Below, in pieces: positions 23,966 through 32,754 of a DNA stretch of 64,000 nucleotides; the first letter of the stretch is position 1, and every line of letters begins with the position of its first letter. The stretch lies in contig CANLOV010000004.1 of the NCBI GenBank assembly GCA_947492955.1, forward strand, positions 124,001 through 188,000. The letters run 5' to 3'. Origin of the DNA: an uncultured Cellulophaga sp. Its GTDB lineage: Bacteria > Bacteroidota > Bacteroidia > Flavobacteriales > Flavobacteriaceae. The notes beneath the pieces are model-generated. The model saw only the letters and a program-made list of their open reading frames with translations, was not told the origin of the DNA and did not search any database. Made by a program: the position numbers and the translations under genes.

Positions 23966-26353
23966 ATGAGAAATAGAATAGATGTATTAAAACTAATACA
24001 GGTTATTCTTATTTGTGTACAATATAGTTTTTCTCAAAGTTCGCAAAATAAAGATACTTTGTATTTTGATAGTAATTGGAAAGTAACAACAAAAGAAAAT
24101 CATGAGTTTTATAGACCATTACCCCTAAATAAAATAGGAGATTTATCATTAATTGTAGATTTTTATAAAAATGGAAATATGCAAATGCAAGGTTATGCCT
24201 ATACAGATAGTTTAGCTGTATTAGCAGGAGATGTATATTGGTATGATATTAATGGTTTTGATACTACTTATGAACAATACATAAACTATACAAATAATGC
24301 ATTAAAGTATTATTATAAGAATGGGGTTGTTTGGAAAACAGTTAATTATAAAAATAATGTAAAAGAAGGTAAAATTAAGATTTTCAATGATAAAGGAAAT
24401 TTTGTTAGTACAGAAACGTATAATAATGGTTTAATAGCAGGGAATACTGTAGGTAAATTTCATAAAAGAAATTATTCTGCCAAGCATGATAAAGCTAAAA
24501 CGTTTAATAAAAAAGTACCTCAATTACAGACTTTTACAAAAGTTTTGTATTGGATGCATACAGGCAATGTAGCAAAAAATACAAAATATATAGAGCATAC
24601 AATTTCTGAAGAACGTTCTTATGATCAAAACGGAGAAAAAATACAACATCTTTATAAAAAAGATTTTATGGAGAATGAGTATATAAATGGTACTTATTAT
24701 ACTTTAAAAACAAAAAATGGATTGGCGGTTGCCATAGATTCTGTTGAAAATTATAATATCAAAAGTAAAATTGTAGACCTTAAAAATATAAGCTATGTAG
24801 GAGCAGGTGAGGGTGGTGAATTAAATTTTTATAAAAAAATTACAACAGATGATTATTTAGAAATAGATTATGAATTGTTGTATGATGAAACAATTCCGTC
24901 AAAATCGTTTAGAATACTTGGAAAAGGAAATGAAAGATACTCTGTTAAAGAAATAAAAAAATACTCGGATAAAACTATTAATATAAGTGATATAAAAACA
25001 CAATCTGTAGAGGATTTTCTTAAAACAATTAAAAGTAAAGAGTGGAGGGCTAGTTATATAGAACCTAATAACTATTCAGACGAAACAACTAAACATAAAG
25101 TTATTTTTAAACAATTTAATTCAGAATTATTTGCTTCTTTAGATGTAAGTTTTACAGATATTAATAATGGTGGTTTTGGATCTTATTATAAGAAAGCCGA
25201 TGATGATGTAAAAAAATGGCGTTTAAATGATTTAGAGTTTTTTACAATTAATATTGTTTTACTTAATGGAAACAAACCTATACTTATTTTAAGTGAAGGA
25301 GCTAGTATAGAATATTACATTATTCCAACAAATAAAGAAGGCTTATTAATAAATTATAAAAAGAAAAATGCTGTAGAACAAAACAGTTCTAATTTAAGAG
25401 ATAGTGTTTTTAAAGAACTTATGTTAGGTAGTAATTCCAATAAATTTTACCGTATAAATTCTAAAAATGGAAAAAAGTATATAGCTAATTCTTTTAATGA
25501 GACTGTTGTAAACAAAGCATATGACAGTATACAAAGGACTGGGCAGTATATTATAGGTAGAAACAAAAAGAATGTAGATGTATACAATTTAAAATTAAAT
25601 AAAATACCAGTTAAAAATATACGAGAAGCTTATTACGATAGAGGTAATTTACAAATACTTGCTAATAATAATGTAAAGTATATAGATGCTTTGGGGAAAG
25701 AAACAAATAGGCAGCACATATCATATTCATTTTGTGGCACTGTACAATCAACAGATTTTGAAATTATAAAGTCAGATAAAAATAAAAACCTTAATGCTAT
25801 TATAATATATAAGGGAGGGCCAGCATCTCATGCACAGTTTACTAGCGTATTACTTCTTAAAAACTTAGGTGTAGAATATAATTTAACGTTTTTGAATAAA
25901 ACTAAAATAGAAGGTTATGATGGCAATAGTAATTTTGTAGAGGGCTATGTAAATAGAACAAATTTTCTTGTTGTTGATAAAGATAAAAAATTTGGTTTGT
26001 ATACCTATAATCCTAATATTGAATTTAATACAGAAGATAATTCCAAAAATGAGCAAAAAAGGAATGAAAAAGGGTTGTTAGAGCCTATCGATATTAATAT
26101 TAACAAACAAAGTTACGGCAGCACTTTAGCGGAAGAACTTTTACCTGTAATCTATGATGAAATAGAATTGCGAGAACCACTAATTATTGTAAGAAAAGAT
26201 AAAAAATATGGTATATACCCTTTAAAAAACGGATTAAAATATAAAAGCTTAGGTAAAGTAATTGCTAACTTTATTAGTTATGAAACTATTGCAGGGGAAA
26301 AAGGGTGGATAGATGTAAATACGCTTAAAGAATATCCAAATATAAAATACTAG
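23966..26353 (+). CDS. secreted protein with MORN-variant N terminus and WG-like C-terminal repeats
   Basis: 795 residues with a signal-like N terminus (LIQVILICVQYSFSQ). The N-terminal third contains MORN-variant repeats of the YwqK type (VDFYKNGNMQMQGYAY; LKYYYKNGVVWKTVNYKNNVKEGKIKIFNDKGNFVSTETYNNG). The C-terminal half has WG/KWG-like repeats ending each unit in KFGLYTYN, KYGIYPLKNG and EKGWIDVNT. The middle resembles nothing I recognise. Such repeat proteins are thought to mediate protein or surface interactions; no enzyme motif is visible. The next gene starts 9 bases after its stop, so the two form an operon. Confidence 0.6.
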   Translation: MRNRIDVLKLIQVILICVQYSFSQSSQNKDTLYFDSNWKVTTKENHEFYRPLPLNKIGDLSLIVDFYKNGNMQMQGYAYTDSLAVLAGDVYWYDINGFDTTYEQYINYTNNALKYYYKNGVVWKTVNYKNNVKEGKIKIFNDKGNFVSTETYNNGLIAGNTVGKFHKRNYSAKHDKAKTFNKKVPQLQTFTKVLYWMHTGNVAKNTKYIEHTISEERSYDQNGEKIQHLYKKDFMENEYINGTYYTLKTKNGLAVAIDSVENYNIKSKIVDLKNISYVGAGEGGELNFYKKITTDDYLEIDYELLYDETIPSKSFRILGKGNERYSVKEIKKYSDKTINISDIKTQSVEDFLKTIKSKEWRASYIEPNNYSDETTKHKVIFKQFNSELFASLDVSFTDINNGGFGSYYKKADDDVKKWRLNDLEFFTINIVLLNGNKPILILSEGASIEYYIIPTNKEGLLINYKKKNAVEQNSSNLRDSVFKELMLGSNSNKFYRINSKNGKKYIANSFNETVVNKAYDSIQRTGQYIIGRNKKNVDVYNLKLNKIPVKNIREAYYDRGNLQILANNNVKYIDALGKETNRQHISYSFCGTVQSTDFEIIKSDKNKNLNAIIIYKGGPASHAQFTSVLLLKNLGVEYNLTFLNKTKIEGYDGNSNFVEGYVNRTNFLVVDKDKKFGLYTYNPNIEFNTEDNSKNEQKRNEKGLLEPIDININKQSYGSTLAEELLPVIYDEIELREPLIIVRKDKKYGIYPLKNGLKYKSLGKVIANFISYETIAGEKGWIDVNTLKEYPNIKY

Positions 26354-26361
26354 TATTTATA

Positions 26362-27315
26362 ATGAATTTATTAAAAATAGTATTCAAAATTTGTATTATA
26401 TTTTTTATTGTTGTCTTTGTATTACCAAATAGTTCTCATATTTATAAAAATATATCTATTAGTTTTACTAGGTTACCTAAAGAGTATAACGACTATAGTT
26501 TTGTGGTAAAGCTAGACAGTTTATTTTTAAATTCTAACCTTAAATTAAAAGTATTTAAAAGTATTTATCAAGAAAATCTTACCAAATTAAATGATAGTAT
26601 AAATTATTTAAGAATAAATAAGCTAGATAGCACAACAGTTACGTGGTATAAAATTAACAATTTTGGAAAAATAGTAGATTCTATATCTTCTTATAATGAA
26701 TATATGCATAACGTAGATTCTTATTTGGTAAATACCCAAAAGAATTATTTTTTATCGTGGTTAAGAGATGGAGATACCTTAAAAAAACCTGTAACTCTCT
26801 TAAATAAAGGTGAAATTTTAAGAGAAGACGAGGCTAATGAATACTTTAAAGACATTCAATTTGGAACACACGAATATATTTATCAATCAAACTCAGATGA
26901 ACCAATAGTAAAAGTTATATTTTATAAAAACAACATGTTTTATCAATGTTTTACCACAGAAAAAACTAGAGTGCCCTACAAAGATTTTCCTAACTATAAA
27001 GATTATGCTAAACTTACCAATTTTGGGAAATTTTTATATTATCATAAGACAGATTGGAATGGTCATTGGTTTCCAAATATTGGACTCTATTTAAATGGAA
27101 GAAGACCAGAGCATTGGGATGGCTACGCATATTTAGACTTAAATATTATGAATGAAACGTTTAAGGTTAAAGATTACTGTAGTTTAAATGAAGGTGATAT
27201 TATTTCTAATGCACACCAAGGTTTTAGTATGTATGAAAATCCAAATAAAAAGTATTATTTTTTGTTAAATGAGTCTAATCATTCTGTAAATACTTATTAT
27301 TTGCTTTCTAAGTAA
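26362..27315 (+). CDS. hypothetical membrane-anchored protein
   Basis: 317 residues. One N-terminal hydrophobic segment (LLKIVFKICIIFFIVVFVLPN) acts as an anchor or uncleaved signal; the rest is a soluble domain rich in Tyr, Asn and Lys with no recognised motif. A mild MORN/WG-type flavour (YLNGRRPEHWDGYAYLDLN) is seen but not enough to assign a family. It is 9 bases downstream of the MORN/WG protein gene and probably works with it in the envelope. Function unknown. Confidence 0.6.
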   Translation: MNLLKIVFKICIIFFIVVFVLPNSSHIYKNISISFTRLPKEYNDYSFVVKLDSLFLNSNLKLKVFKSIYQENLTKLNDSINYLRINKLDSTTVTWYKINNFGKIVDSISSYNEYMHNVDSYLVNTQKNYFLSWLRDGDTLKKPVTLLNKGEILREDEANEYFKDIQFGTHEYIYQSNSDEPIVKVIFYKNNMFYQCFTTEKTRVPYKDFPNYKDYAKLTNFGKFLYYHKTDWNGHWFPNIGLYLNGRRPEHWDGYAYLDLNIMNETFKVKDYCSLNEGDIISNAHQGFSMYENPNKKYYFLLNESNHSVNTYYLLSK

Positions 27316-27397
27316 TCTAAATAATAAGAAAAAAACCGTATTTAAACTCTAAAGTTCCTTTACGGGTAATTTCTCTTTATAATTATTAAGGTTGTTT

Positions 27398-28849
27398 TTA
27401 TACGTTCTCTTTTTGCGTTATTTTACGTATGAAAAGTTTTTTCTCTTTTATAATATCAGCAATACCTTCTGGTAATTCATCTTCCCATCCTTTTTCATTG
27501 TTAATCATTTTTTTAAGAACATTTCTAGAGAAGATATGTAATATTTCTGGGTCGTAATCAAAAATATCCATTACTTTACTGTTGTATTTAAAGAATTTAT
27601 ATAACTCTTTCATTCTTGGGTGTACTTGCACATTATTGCTAGTCATTACTTGCCCAGTTTCCTCATTCTTCATAGGGTACAAGTAAACTTTTAAATTTTT
27701 ATAGAATAATTTACCAAAAGCTTCTAGAATACCACCACTTAAATGGTTGTAATATTTTTCATCAAAAATATCTACAAGATTATTAACCCCCATGGTAAGT
27801 CCAATTCTAGCTTTGGTATATTCATGAAAGTATTCTACTAATTTATAATATTCTCTAAACTTAGAAATCATTACCGTGTGTCCCAAAGAGCAAAGTAATT
27901 CTGCTCTATCCATAAAGTCCTGTTCATCAATTTCTCCAGAAGCTTTAAGGTTAGATAGGGTAATTTCAAAAATTACAATATTATTATCTTCTACCGTTTG
28001 GTCTCTTACAAACATATCGTGAGACTTCTCAAACATGTCCATATTCACTTTGGTAACAGGTCTAAAACTACCACGTAATGCTAGTATGTTTTTCTTATAA
28101 AGAACAGTAGCTGGTAATAAATTGTTTCCATCTGGTCCAAACATAACGGCATCGGTCATATCATTTTTAATAAGCTGTAAGCTCATTAAACGATTATCTA
28201 CCTCTTTAAAATTAGGGCCAGAGAAGTTTACCATATCAATTTCTATGGTGTCTTTATCTATATGATCGTAAAGGTATTTTAATAATTTTCTAGGCTTATG
28301 GTATTTGTAAAAAGCACCATAAATAAGATTTACTCCTATAATACCTAGCGTTTCTTGTTGTAAACGAGCCTCGGTTTGTTTAAAACGAATATGCAAAACA
28401 ATTTCATCATATTCTTTTTGGTTAGGGTCTAATTGGTAACGAATACCTACCCAGCCATGGCCTTTGTATTTTTTTGCAAAATCTATAGTTGCTACAGTAT
28501 TTGCAAAACAGAAAAATAATTTATCAGGATTTTTTTCTCTACTAATGCGCTCTTCCATAAGTCGCATCTCATGATCTAGCATTTTCTTTAATCGCGGTTG
28601 CGATACATACCTTCCTTTATCTTCTGTGCCATAAATAGCATCACTAAAACTTTTATCATAAGCACTCATTGCTTTTGCAATAGTTCCAGAAGCACCACCA
28701 GCTCTAAAAAAATGCCTGGCTGTTTCTTGTCCGGCTCCAATCTCGGCAAAAGTACCGTAGATATCTGGGTTTAAATTTATTCTAAGAGTCTTAGCTTTGG
28801 TCGATGGAATATTTTCAAATGCAGAATCTTTTTTTAAAACTGATGCCAT
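27398..28849 (-). CDS. large conserved Bacteroidota protein of unknown function
   Basis: 483 residues, no signal peptide, no clear membrane helix, with a smooth globular composition and long conserved-looking runs (FAEIGAGQETARHFFRAGGASGTIAKAMSAYD; NLIYGAFYKYHKPRKLLKYLYDH). As I recall, homologues are widespread and syntenic in Bacteroidota and are sometimes auto-labelled TonB-dependent receptor or nicotinate-nucleotide adenylyltransferase, yet neither a plug/barrel nor a HxGH motif is visible here. The GAGQETARHFFRAGG segment near the N terminus is a candidate functional site. It stands alone and is divergent from the PhnP-like hydrolase. No function assigned. Confidence 0.75.
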   Translation of the reverse strand: MASVLKKDSAFENIPSTKAKTLRINLNPDIYGTFAEIGAGQETARHFFRAGGASGTIAKAMSAYDKSFSDAIYGTEDKGRYVSQPRLKKMLDHEMRLMEERISREKNPDKLFFCFANTVATIDFAKKYKGHGWVGIRYQLDPNQKEYDEIVLHIRFKQTEARLQQETLGIIGVNLIYGAFYKYHKPRKLLKYLYDHIDKDTIEIDMVNFSGPNFKEVDNRLMSLQLIKNDMTDAVMFGPDGNNLLPATVLYKKNILALRGSFRPVTKVNMDMFEKSHDMFVRDQTVEDNNIVIFEITLSNLKASGEIDEQDFMDRAELLCSLGHTVMISKFREYYKLVEYFHEYTKARIGLTMGVNNLVDIFDEKYYNHLSGGILEAFGKLFYKNLKVYLYPMKNEETGQVMTSNNVQVHPRMKELYKFFKYNSKVMDIFDYDPEILHIFSRNVLKKMINNEKGWEDELPEGIADIIKEKKLFIRKITQKENV

Positions 28850-28871
28850 ATTTATGATAATTTGCTTTTCA

Positions 28872-28879
28872 CAAAGTTA
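28872..28879 (-). promoter_or_regulatory. Bacteroidota -7 promoter box for the unknown 483-residue gene
   Basis: On the minus strand the box reads TAACTTTG, a full match to TAnnTTTG, 23 bases before the ATG. A matching -33 TTG box at normal spacing was not found, so this is tentative. Confidence 0.35.
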
Positions 28880-28913
28880 ATAAGATTGGCGTATCATTTA
28901 AATAAATAAGTTA

Positions 28914-28921
28914 TAAATTTG
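28914..28921 (+). promoter_or_regulatory. Bacteroidota -7 promoter box for the MBL-fold gene
   Basis: TAAATTTG matches TAnnTTTG and lies 18 bases before the TTG start of the metallo-hydrolase. An upstream TTG is present at 28886, but with 25-base spacing, longer than usual. Confidence 0.35.
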
Positions 28922-28939
28922 AATTAAATAGATTATAGG

Positions 28940-29704
28940 TTGAAAATTACTTTTTTAGGAACAGGAACATCTCAGGGAATACCCGTTATTGGCAGTGATC
29001 ATCCTGTTTGTCTTAGCACTAATACAAAAGATAAAAGGTTACGGGTTTCTGTTTTAATCTCTTGGGATAATTATAATTATGTAATAGACTGTGGACCAGA
29101 TTTTAGGCAGCAAATGCTAACTAATAATGTTACTAGCTTAGACGGTATTTTATTTACTCATGAGCACTCTGATCATACTTCTGGTTTAGATGATATAAGA
29201 CCTTTTTTCTTTAGACAAGGAGATATTCCTATTTATGCACATAAAAATGTGGTAGATTCTTTAAAAAGAAGGTTCGATTATATTTTTACAGAAGAAAACA
29301 AATATCCAGGAGCACCTACAGTTGCTATTAATTATATAGAAAATAATGAACCTTTTCAGATTTCAGATACAGAAGTAGTCCCAATAAAAGCTTTCCATGC
29401 GTCTTTAGAAATTTTTGGTTTTAGAGTTAAAGATTTTGTGTATTTAACCGATGTAAAAACAGTGCCAGAAGAAGAATTAATAAAGCTAAAAGGGGTAAAA
29501 GTATTGGTGGTAAATGCTTTAAGAGAAGCACCACACCATTCGCATTTTAACTTGGAAGAAGCTTTAGCTTTTGTAGCAAAAGTAAAACCGCAAAAAGCAT
29601 ATTTTACACATATAAGTCATTTATTAGGTTTTCATGACGAAGTAGAAGCTAAATTACCTAAAAACGTACATTTGGCATACGATAATTTAGTGTTAGAACT
29701 ATAA
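28940..29704 (+). CDS. MBL-fold metallo-hydrolase, PhnP-like
   Basis: 254 residues starting with the family signature MKITFLGTGTSQGIPV; the start codon is TTG, accepted because the conserved N terminus begins exactly there. The metal-binding motif HxHxDH is THEHSDHTSGLDDIRPF, and further ligands are likely in AFHASLEIFG and FTHISHLLGFHDE. PhnP-type enzymes cleave cyclic phosphodiesters (phosphoribosyl 1,2-cyclic phosphate in phosphonate use), but no phn genes are here, so the substrate may differ. Probably cytoplasmic. Confidence 0.85.
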   Translation: MKITFLGTGTSQGIPVIGSDHPVCLSTNTKDKRLRVSVLISWDNYNYVIDCGPDFRQQMLTNNVTSLDGILFTHEHSDHTSGLDDIRPFFFRQGDIPIYAHKNVVDSLKRRFDYIFTEENKYPGAPTVAINYIENNEPFQISDTEVVPIKAFHASLEIFGFRVKDFVYLTDVKTVPEEELIKLKGVKVLVVNALREAPHHSHFNLEEALAFVAKVKPQKAYFTHISHLLGFHDEVEAKLPKNVHLAYDNLVLEL

Positions 29705-29804
29705 AATCTTATTCAAAAAAAAGTAAACATAAACAGGCTCTTTAAGTAAAATACATAACAACTTATACCGTTAAAGAATAATATAAAATAATAGATTTAT
29801 TAAA

Positions 29805-30299
29805 ATGAAGAAAAATATATTTTTATACCTATTTGTTTTTGCAGCATTAATAGCATTATATCAGTTTGTGAGTGCCAATAAAATGGTAAATGTTACTAAT
29901 GAGAAGTTTCATAAGTACGAGGAGGATAAAAAAATGCTTAGTGACTCCATCCAAGGCTTACAATTAAAAGTATTAGATATGCAGTATTTTTCATTAGAAA
30001 ATAATGATGATGCCTTGGCGTATTATGATCATTTAAAAATTAAGAACCCAGCACTTTATATATCGGATAAGTTGTTAGAAACTAATGAAAAAAAAGGAGA
30101 TAATCCTTTAATTCCGTATGAAGGAATGGATAGCGATTTTAAGATAAATAAGATTAAAATTTTAAATCATAAGTGGATTGTTACTGATTTTTCTGATGGT
30201 AAATTCTGGGGCGAATTATTAATTAAATATGAGCTTAAAGACGATTTATCGGTAGATTTTACATTAATGGACCATTTGTTATATACTCGTAGTAATTAA
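29805..30299 (+). CDS. hypothetical protein with one N-terminal membrane helix
   Basis: 164 residues: N-terminal hydrophobic helix (IFLYLFVFAALIALYQFV), a short heptad-like charged segment (NEKFHKYEEDKKMLSDSIQGLQLKV) that may be coiled coil, then a soluble domain ending LMDHLLYTRSN. Composition and layout look like a conserved small envelope protein of Flavobacteriaceae, but no family could be named. It lies 100 bases after the metallo-hydrolase and 13 bases before the broken Crp/Fnr gene. Confidence 0.6.
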   Translation: MKKNIFLYLFVFAALIALYQFVSANKMVNVTNEKFHKYEEDKKMLSDSIQGLQLKVLDMQYFSLENNDDALAYYDHLKIKNPALYISDKLLETNEKKGDNPLIPYEGMDSDFKINKIKILNHKWIVTDFSDGKFWGELLIKYELKDDLSVDFTLMDHLLYTRSN

Positions 30300-30312
30300 T
30301 TTATATTTTAAA

Positions 30313-30885
30313 TTGAAATTAAGAGAATACCTTAAAAATATAAAAGCAATGTCTGATGAAAAATCAGATTTAATTGCAGCATATTTTAAAAAGGAAACTT
30401 TTGAAAAAGGTACATTATTAATACAAGAAGGAAAAACTAGTAGAAAATCTTACTTTTTAGAATCTGGGATTATTAGGTGTTATATCATTTATTTATCTGG
30501 AAACGAAGTTACTACTAGATTTTTTAGTGCTCCAGATTTTTTAAATGATTACTTATCTTTTTTTAATAGAACACCTAGTGAAGAAAATTATGAGCTAATT
30601 ACCGATTGTGTTTTGTATAGTATTAATTATGAAAACGTACAACATTGTTTTCATACTATTCCAGAATTTAGAGAATGGGGTAGAATGCTTTTAACTTTAA
30701 ATTATGTACATGCTAATAAAAGGATGATTTCTTTTCATAAAGAAACAGCGCAGGAGTGATACCTTAATTTGCTGAAAGAACATCCCGAAATTACAAAACA
30801 AGTACCATTACATATTATTGCTTCTTATTTAGGAATAACTAAGTATTCTTTAAGTAGAATTAGAAAAAATCACAATAATAATTAA
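30313..30885 (+). pseudogene. Crp/Fnr-family transcriptional regulator split by an in-frame TGA
   Basis: The frame from the TTG at 30313 codes for a cyclic-nucleotide-binding-type jelly-roll (FEKGTLLIQEGKTSRKSYFLESGIIRCYI) and the dimerisation helix, then meets TGA at 30757-30759. Beyond it the same frame stays open for 42 codons to TAA at 30883-30885 and encodes the missing end: [38 protein letters not shown], a good DNA-binding helix-turn-helix. The family usually has QERYxxLL here, so a CGA (Arg) to TGA change is the simplest cause. The 148-residue product would lack DNA binding. The next gene, a membrane protein, is the likely former target. A sequencing error is possible. Confidence 0.85.
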
Positions 30886-30945
30886 GAATTGCCATAGCGC
30901 AATTTTTAATCTGTTATGTTAATTCATCTTTGTAAAAAAAGAATT

Positions 30946-31686
30946 ATGAATTTATCTATAACGCAAGTGCCTCTTTGGATTTCTATTTTATTTAGTATTA
31001 GTTTTAGCACACTTCCTATTTTTTTAATTGCAAACGCCGTTAAAACAGCTTTAAATAAAGTTAATAATGGTAGTAGTTTTACTATTGGAAAAAAAATCAT
31101 TGTTTTTTATTGGTCTTATTTTACAATTATAGCTTTAATATCACTCACAGGTTTTTTTGAAAAAAATGTATTACCACCAAGAATAATTTTATTTGCGGCT
31201 ATTCCTCTTTTTATATTTTATGTGTTTTATATACAAAAAAAACAATGGTTTACACTAGTTTTTAAATATATAACTGTGGAACAACTTGTGTATATTAACG
31301 TATTTAGGTTAGTTGGTGTATTTTTTTTCTTGTGCTATTTTTATACTACTTTACCTAAACAATTTGCGTTTATTGGTGGTATAGGTGATATTTTAACTGC
31401 TATTTTAGTATTTCCGGTTGTTATAGCATTAAGAAAAAAAGTTGCTTACGCTAAGTTTTTGGTTTGGGCTTGGAATATAATAGGGCTTTTAGATATTATT
31501 TCTGTACTTATAACGGTAACAATACTAACTAAACAAGCAATAATTAATAATACTATTGGTGTATCTCAGTTCGGGACTTTTCCTTTTAGTTGGATTCCTG
31601 CTTTTGCTCCTGCAACCATTATTTTTATACACTTACTAATATTTAAAAAACTAAGAGAAAAACTAAGAGAAAAACTAAGTTTGTAA
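30946..31686 (+). CDS. hypothetical multi-pass membrane protein
   Basis: 246 residues from the ATG at 30946; the frame is open from 30916, but those ten residues are unlike a start. About seven hydrophobic helices are seen (WISILFSISFSTLPIFLIANAV; IIVFYWSYFTIIALISLTGFF; YINVFRLVGVFFFLCYFY; and others). The C terminus consists of a short tandem repeat (KLREKLREKLSL). No known family recognised. It lies 60 bases after the broken Crp/Fnr regulator, on the same strand, a common arrangement of regulator and target. Its stop is one base from the stop of the convergent esterase gene. Confidence 0.6.
   Translation: MNLSITQVPLWISILFSISFSTLPIFLIANAVKTALNKVNNGSSFTIGKKIIVFYWSYFTIIALISLTGFFEKNVLPPRIILFAAIPLFIFYVFYIQKKQWFTLVFKYITVEQLVYINVFRLVGVFFFLCYFYTTLPKQFAFIGGIGDILTAILVFPVVIALRKKVAYAKFLVWAWNIIGLLDIISVLITVTILTKQAIINNTIGVSQFGTFPFSWIPAFAPATIIFIHLLIFKKLREKLREKLSL
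31648..31680 (+). repeat. 12-bp tandem repeat in coding sequence
   Basis: Unit AAACTAAGAGAA occurs twice and then partially (31648-31659, 31660-31671, 31672-31680), coding KLRE-KLRE-KLS at the C terminus of the membrane protein. The repeat is in frame, so copy-number change only lengthens the tail. Confidence 0.7.
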
Positions 31687-31687
31687 A

Positions 31688-32347
31688 CTATATTTTATTT
31701 TCTAACCACTTTTTAAATGCATAAAAATTCTGCGGTGCAACACCATGACCTACAGGAAATTCTTCGTATACATGGTTAATGGCCAAATTGTTAAGAAATA
31801 AAGGTGCTTTTTGTGCCCAATCTACAGGGATTACTTGGTCTACAGAACCGTGAGAAGCGTAAATGTTTAAGTTAGCGTGGTTTTTATTAGTATAACCTTC
31901 TAAAAGAATGTTTTCATTAATATAACCACTTAAGGCAATTACATTTTTTACTTTTTCGGGGTACGATAATGCTACCGCGTAACTAAGTATAGTTCCTTGG
32001 CTAAACCCAAGTAAAGAAACATTGTTTGTATCTAAATTATAGGCTTTACAAGCTTCATCAATAAAGGCAACAATTTTATCTCTAGAGCTTCTTGCTTGTT
32101 CCTCATCGCTCCATTTGCCTTGTTCTGCATCATAATTTATAGCATACCAAGCATTGCCATACGGTTGCATAGGGTAGGGCGCTTGTACAGATATAATACA
32201 TAATTGTTCTGGTAGTTCAGCAGCAAAAGAAAATAAATCTTCTTCATTGCTTCCGTAACCATGGAACATAAATAAAACAGGAATTTTACCTTCGGTTAGT
32301 TTTGAAGGGCGAATAATATGGTGTAAAGAAAGATTTTGGGTTTGCAT
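31688..32347 (-). CDS. alpha/beta-hydrolase, phospholipase/carboxylesterase (YpfH-like)
   Basis: 219 residues. The catalytic Ser is in the nucleophile elbow LLGFSQGTILSY, the Asp is probably in GSVDQVIPVDW, and the His is in FPVGHGVAPQNF. The start FMFHGYGSNEEDLFSFAAELP is typical of small cytosolic carboxylesterases of the phospholipase/carboxylesterase family, which cleave short acyl esters. No signal peptide. Last gene of a five-gene minus-strand run beginning with BatA; a heptamer repeat array lies 22 bases upstream of its start. Confidence 0.88.
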   Translation of the reverse strand: MQTQNLSLHHIIRPSKLTEGKIPVLFMFHGYGSNEEDLFSFAAELPEQLCIISVQAPYPMQPYGNAWYAINYDAEQGKWSDEEQARSSRDKIVAFIDEACKAYNLDTNNVSLLGFSQGTILSYAVALSYPEKVKNVIALSGYINENILLEGYTNKNHANLNIYASHGSVDQVIPVDWAQKAPLFLNNLAINHVYEEFPVGHGVAPQNFYAFKKWLENKI

Positions 32348-32369
32348 TTATGTATTATTTTTTAATTTC

Positions 32370-32411
32370 ATCTAACATCTAACATCTAACATCTAACATC
32401 TAACATCTAAC
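32370..32411. repeat. (ATCTAAC)6 heptanucleotide tandem array
   Basis: Six exact head-to-tail copies of ATCTAAC, 42 bp, with no interruption. The TAG stop codon of the small membrane protein gene (32407-32409) lies within the last unit, and the array fills most of the gap to the esterase start at 32347. Seven-base units are not a multiple of three, but because the upstream gene stops at the edge, copy change alters only intergenic spacing. Confidence 0.95.
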
Positions 32412-32733
32412 TAATAAATGTAAACCACTTTTGAAAAAATGGCCCTACAAGGGGCGCTTCTTGTTTTTTATTTGCTAATGCACCTGTAAAACTATAGCCC
32501 CATAGTACTAAATAAAAAACATAAAGTCCGTACCAAGCATATTCATTAAAGCTTTGACTTAAAAACAAGGCAAAAGCATGAAATATTAAATGCAACCCAA
32601 AAGCTTGTCGTGTATAAAAACGAGCAAAATCGTTCTTAGGTTCAGCATTCATAAAAATGGCTATAATAGCTCCAATTAAAGTAAAATGAGCTATAATAGC
32701 AGTGTTTTTACCTTTTTTTATAGTGTTATTCAT
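32407..32733 (-). CDS. small DUF4870/Tic20-like membrane protein (copy B)
   Basis: 108 residues with three or four hydrophobic segments (AIIAHFTLIGAIIAIFMN; GLHLIFHAFALFLSQ; YGLYVFYLVLWGYSFTGAL). It is a divergent paralogue of the neighbouring gene: both start with a short charged N terminus, then ..GK..AII(A/S)..TLIG.II...N, and share the F.R(Q/H)(A)..A motif pattern. DUF4870-type proteins are thought to be integral to the inner membrane; function unknown. The stop codon lies inside the heptamer array. Confidence 0.7.
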   Translation of the reverse strand: MNNTIKKGKNTAIIAHFTLIGAIIAIFMNAEPKNDFARFYTRQAFGLHLIFHAFALFLSQSFNEYAWYGLYVFYLVLWGYSFTGALANKKQEAPLVGPFFQKWFTFIS

Positions 32734-32754
32734 GATGTTGTTTGCTTAATGTAA

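Noticed and set aside
30757-30759. TGA as selenocysteine or recoded codon in the Crp/Fnr gene
   Set aside because: The family has Arg at this place, no stem-loop like a SECIS element was recognised after it, and one C-to-T change explains it more simply.
32370-32411. Short repeat array as possible CRISPR
   Set aside because: Units are 7 bp, directly adjacent and without spacers; no cas genes nearby.
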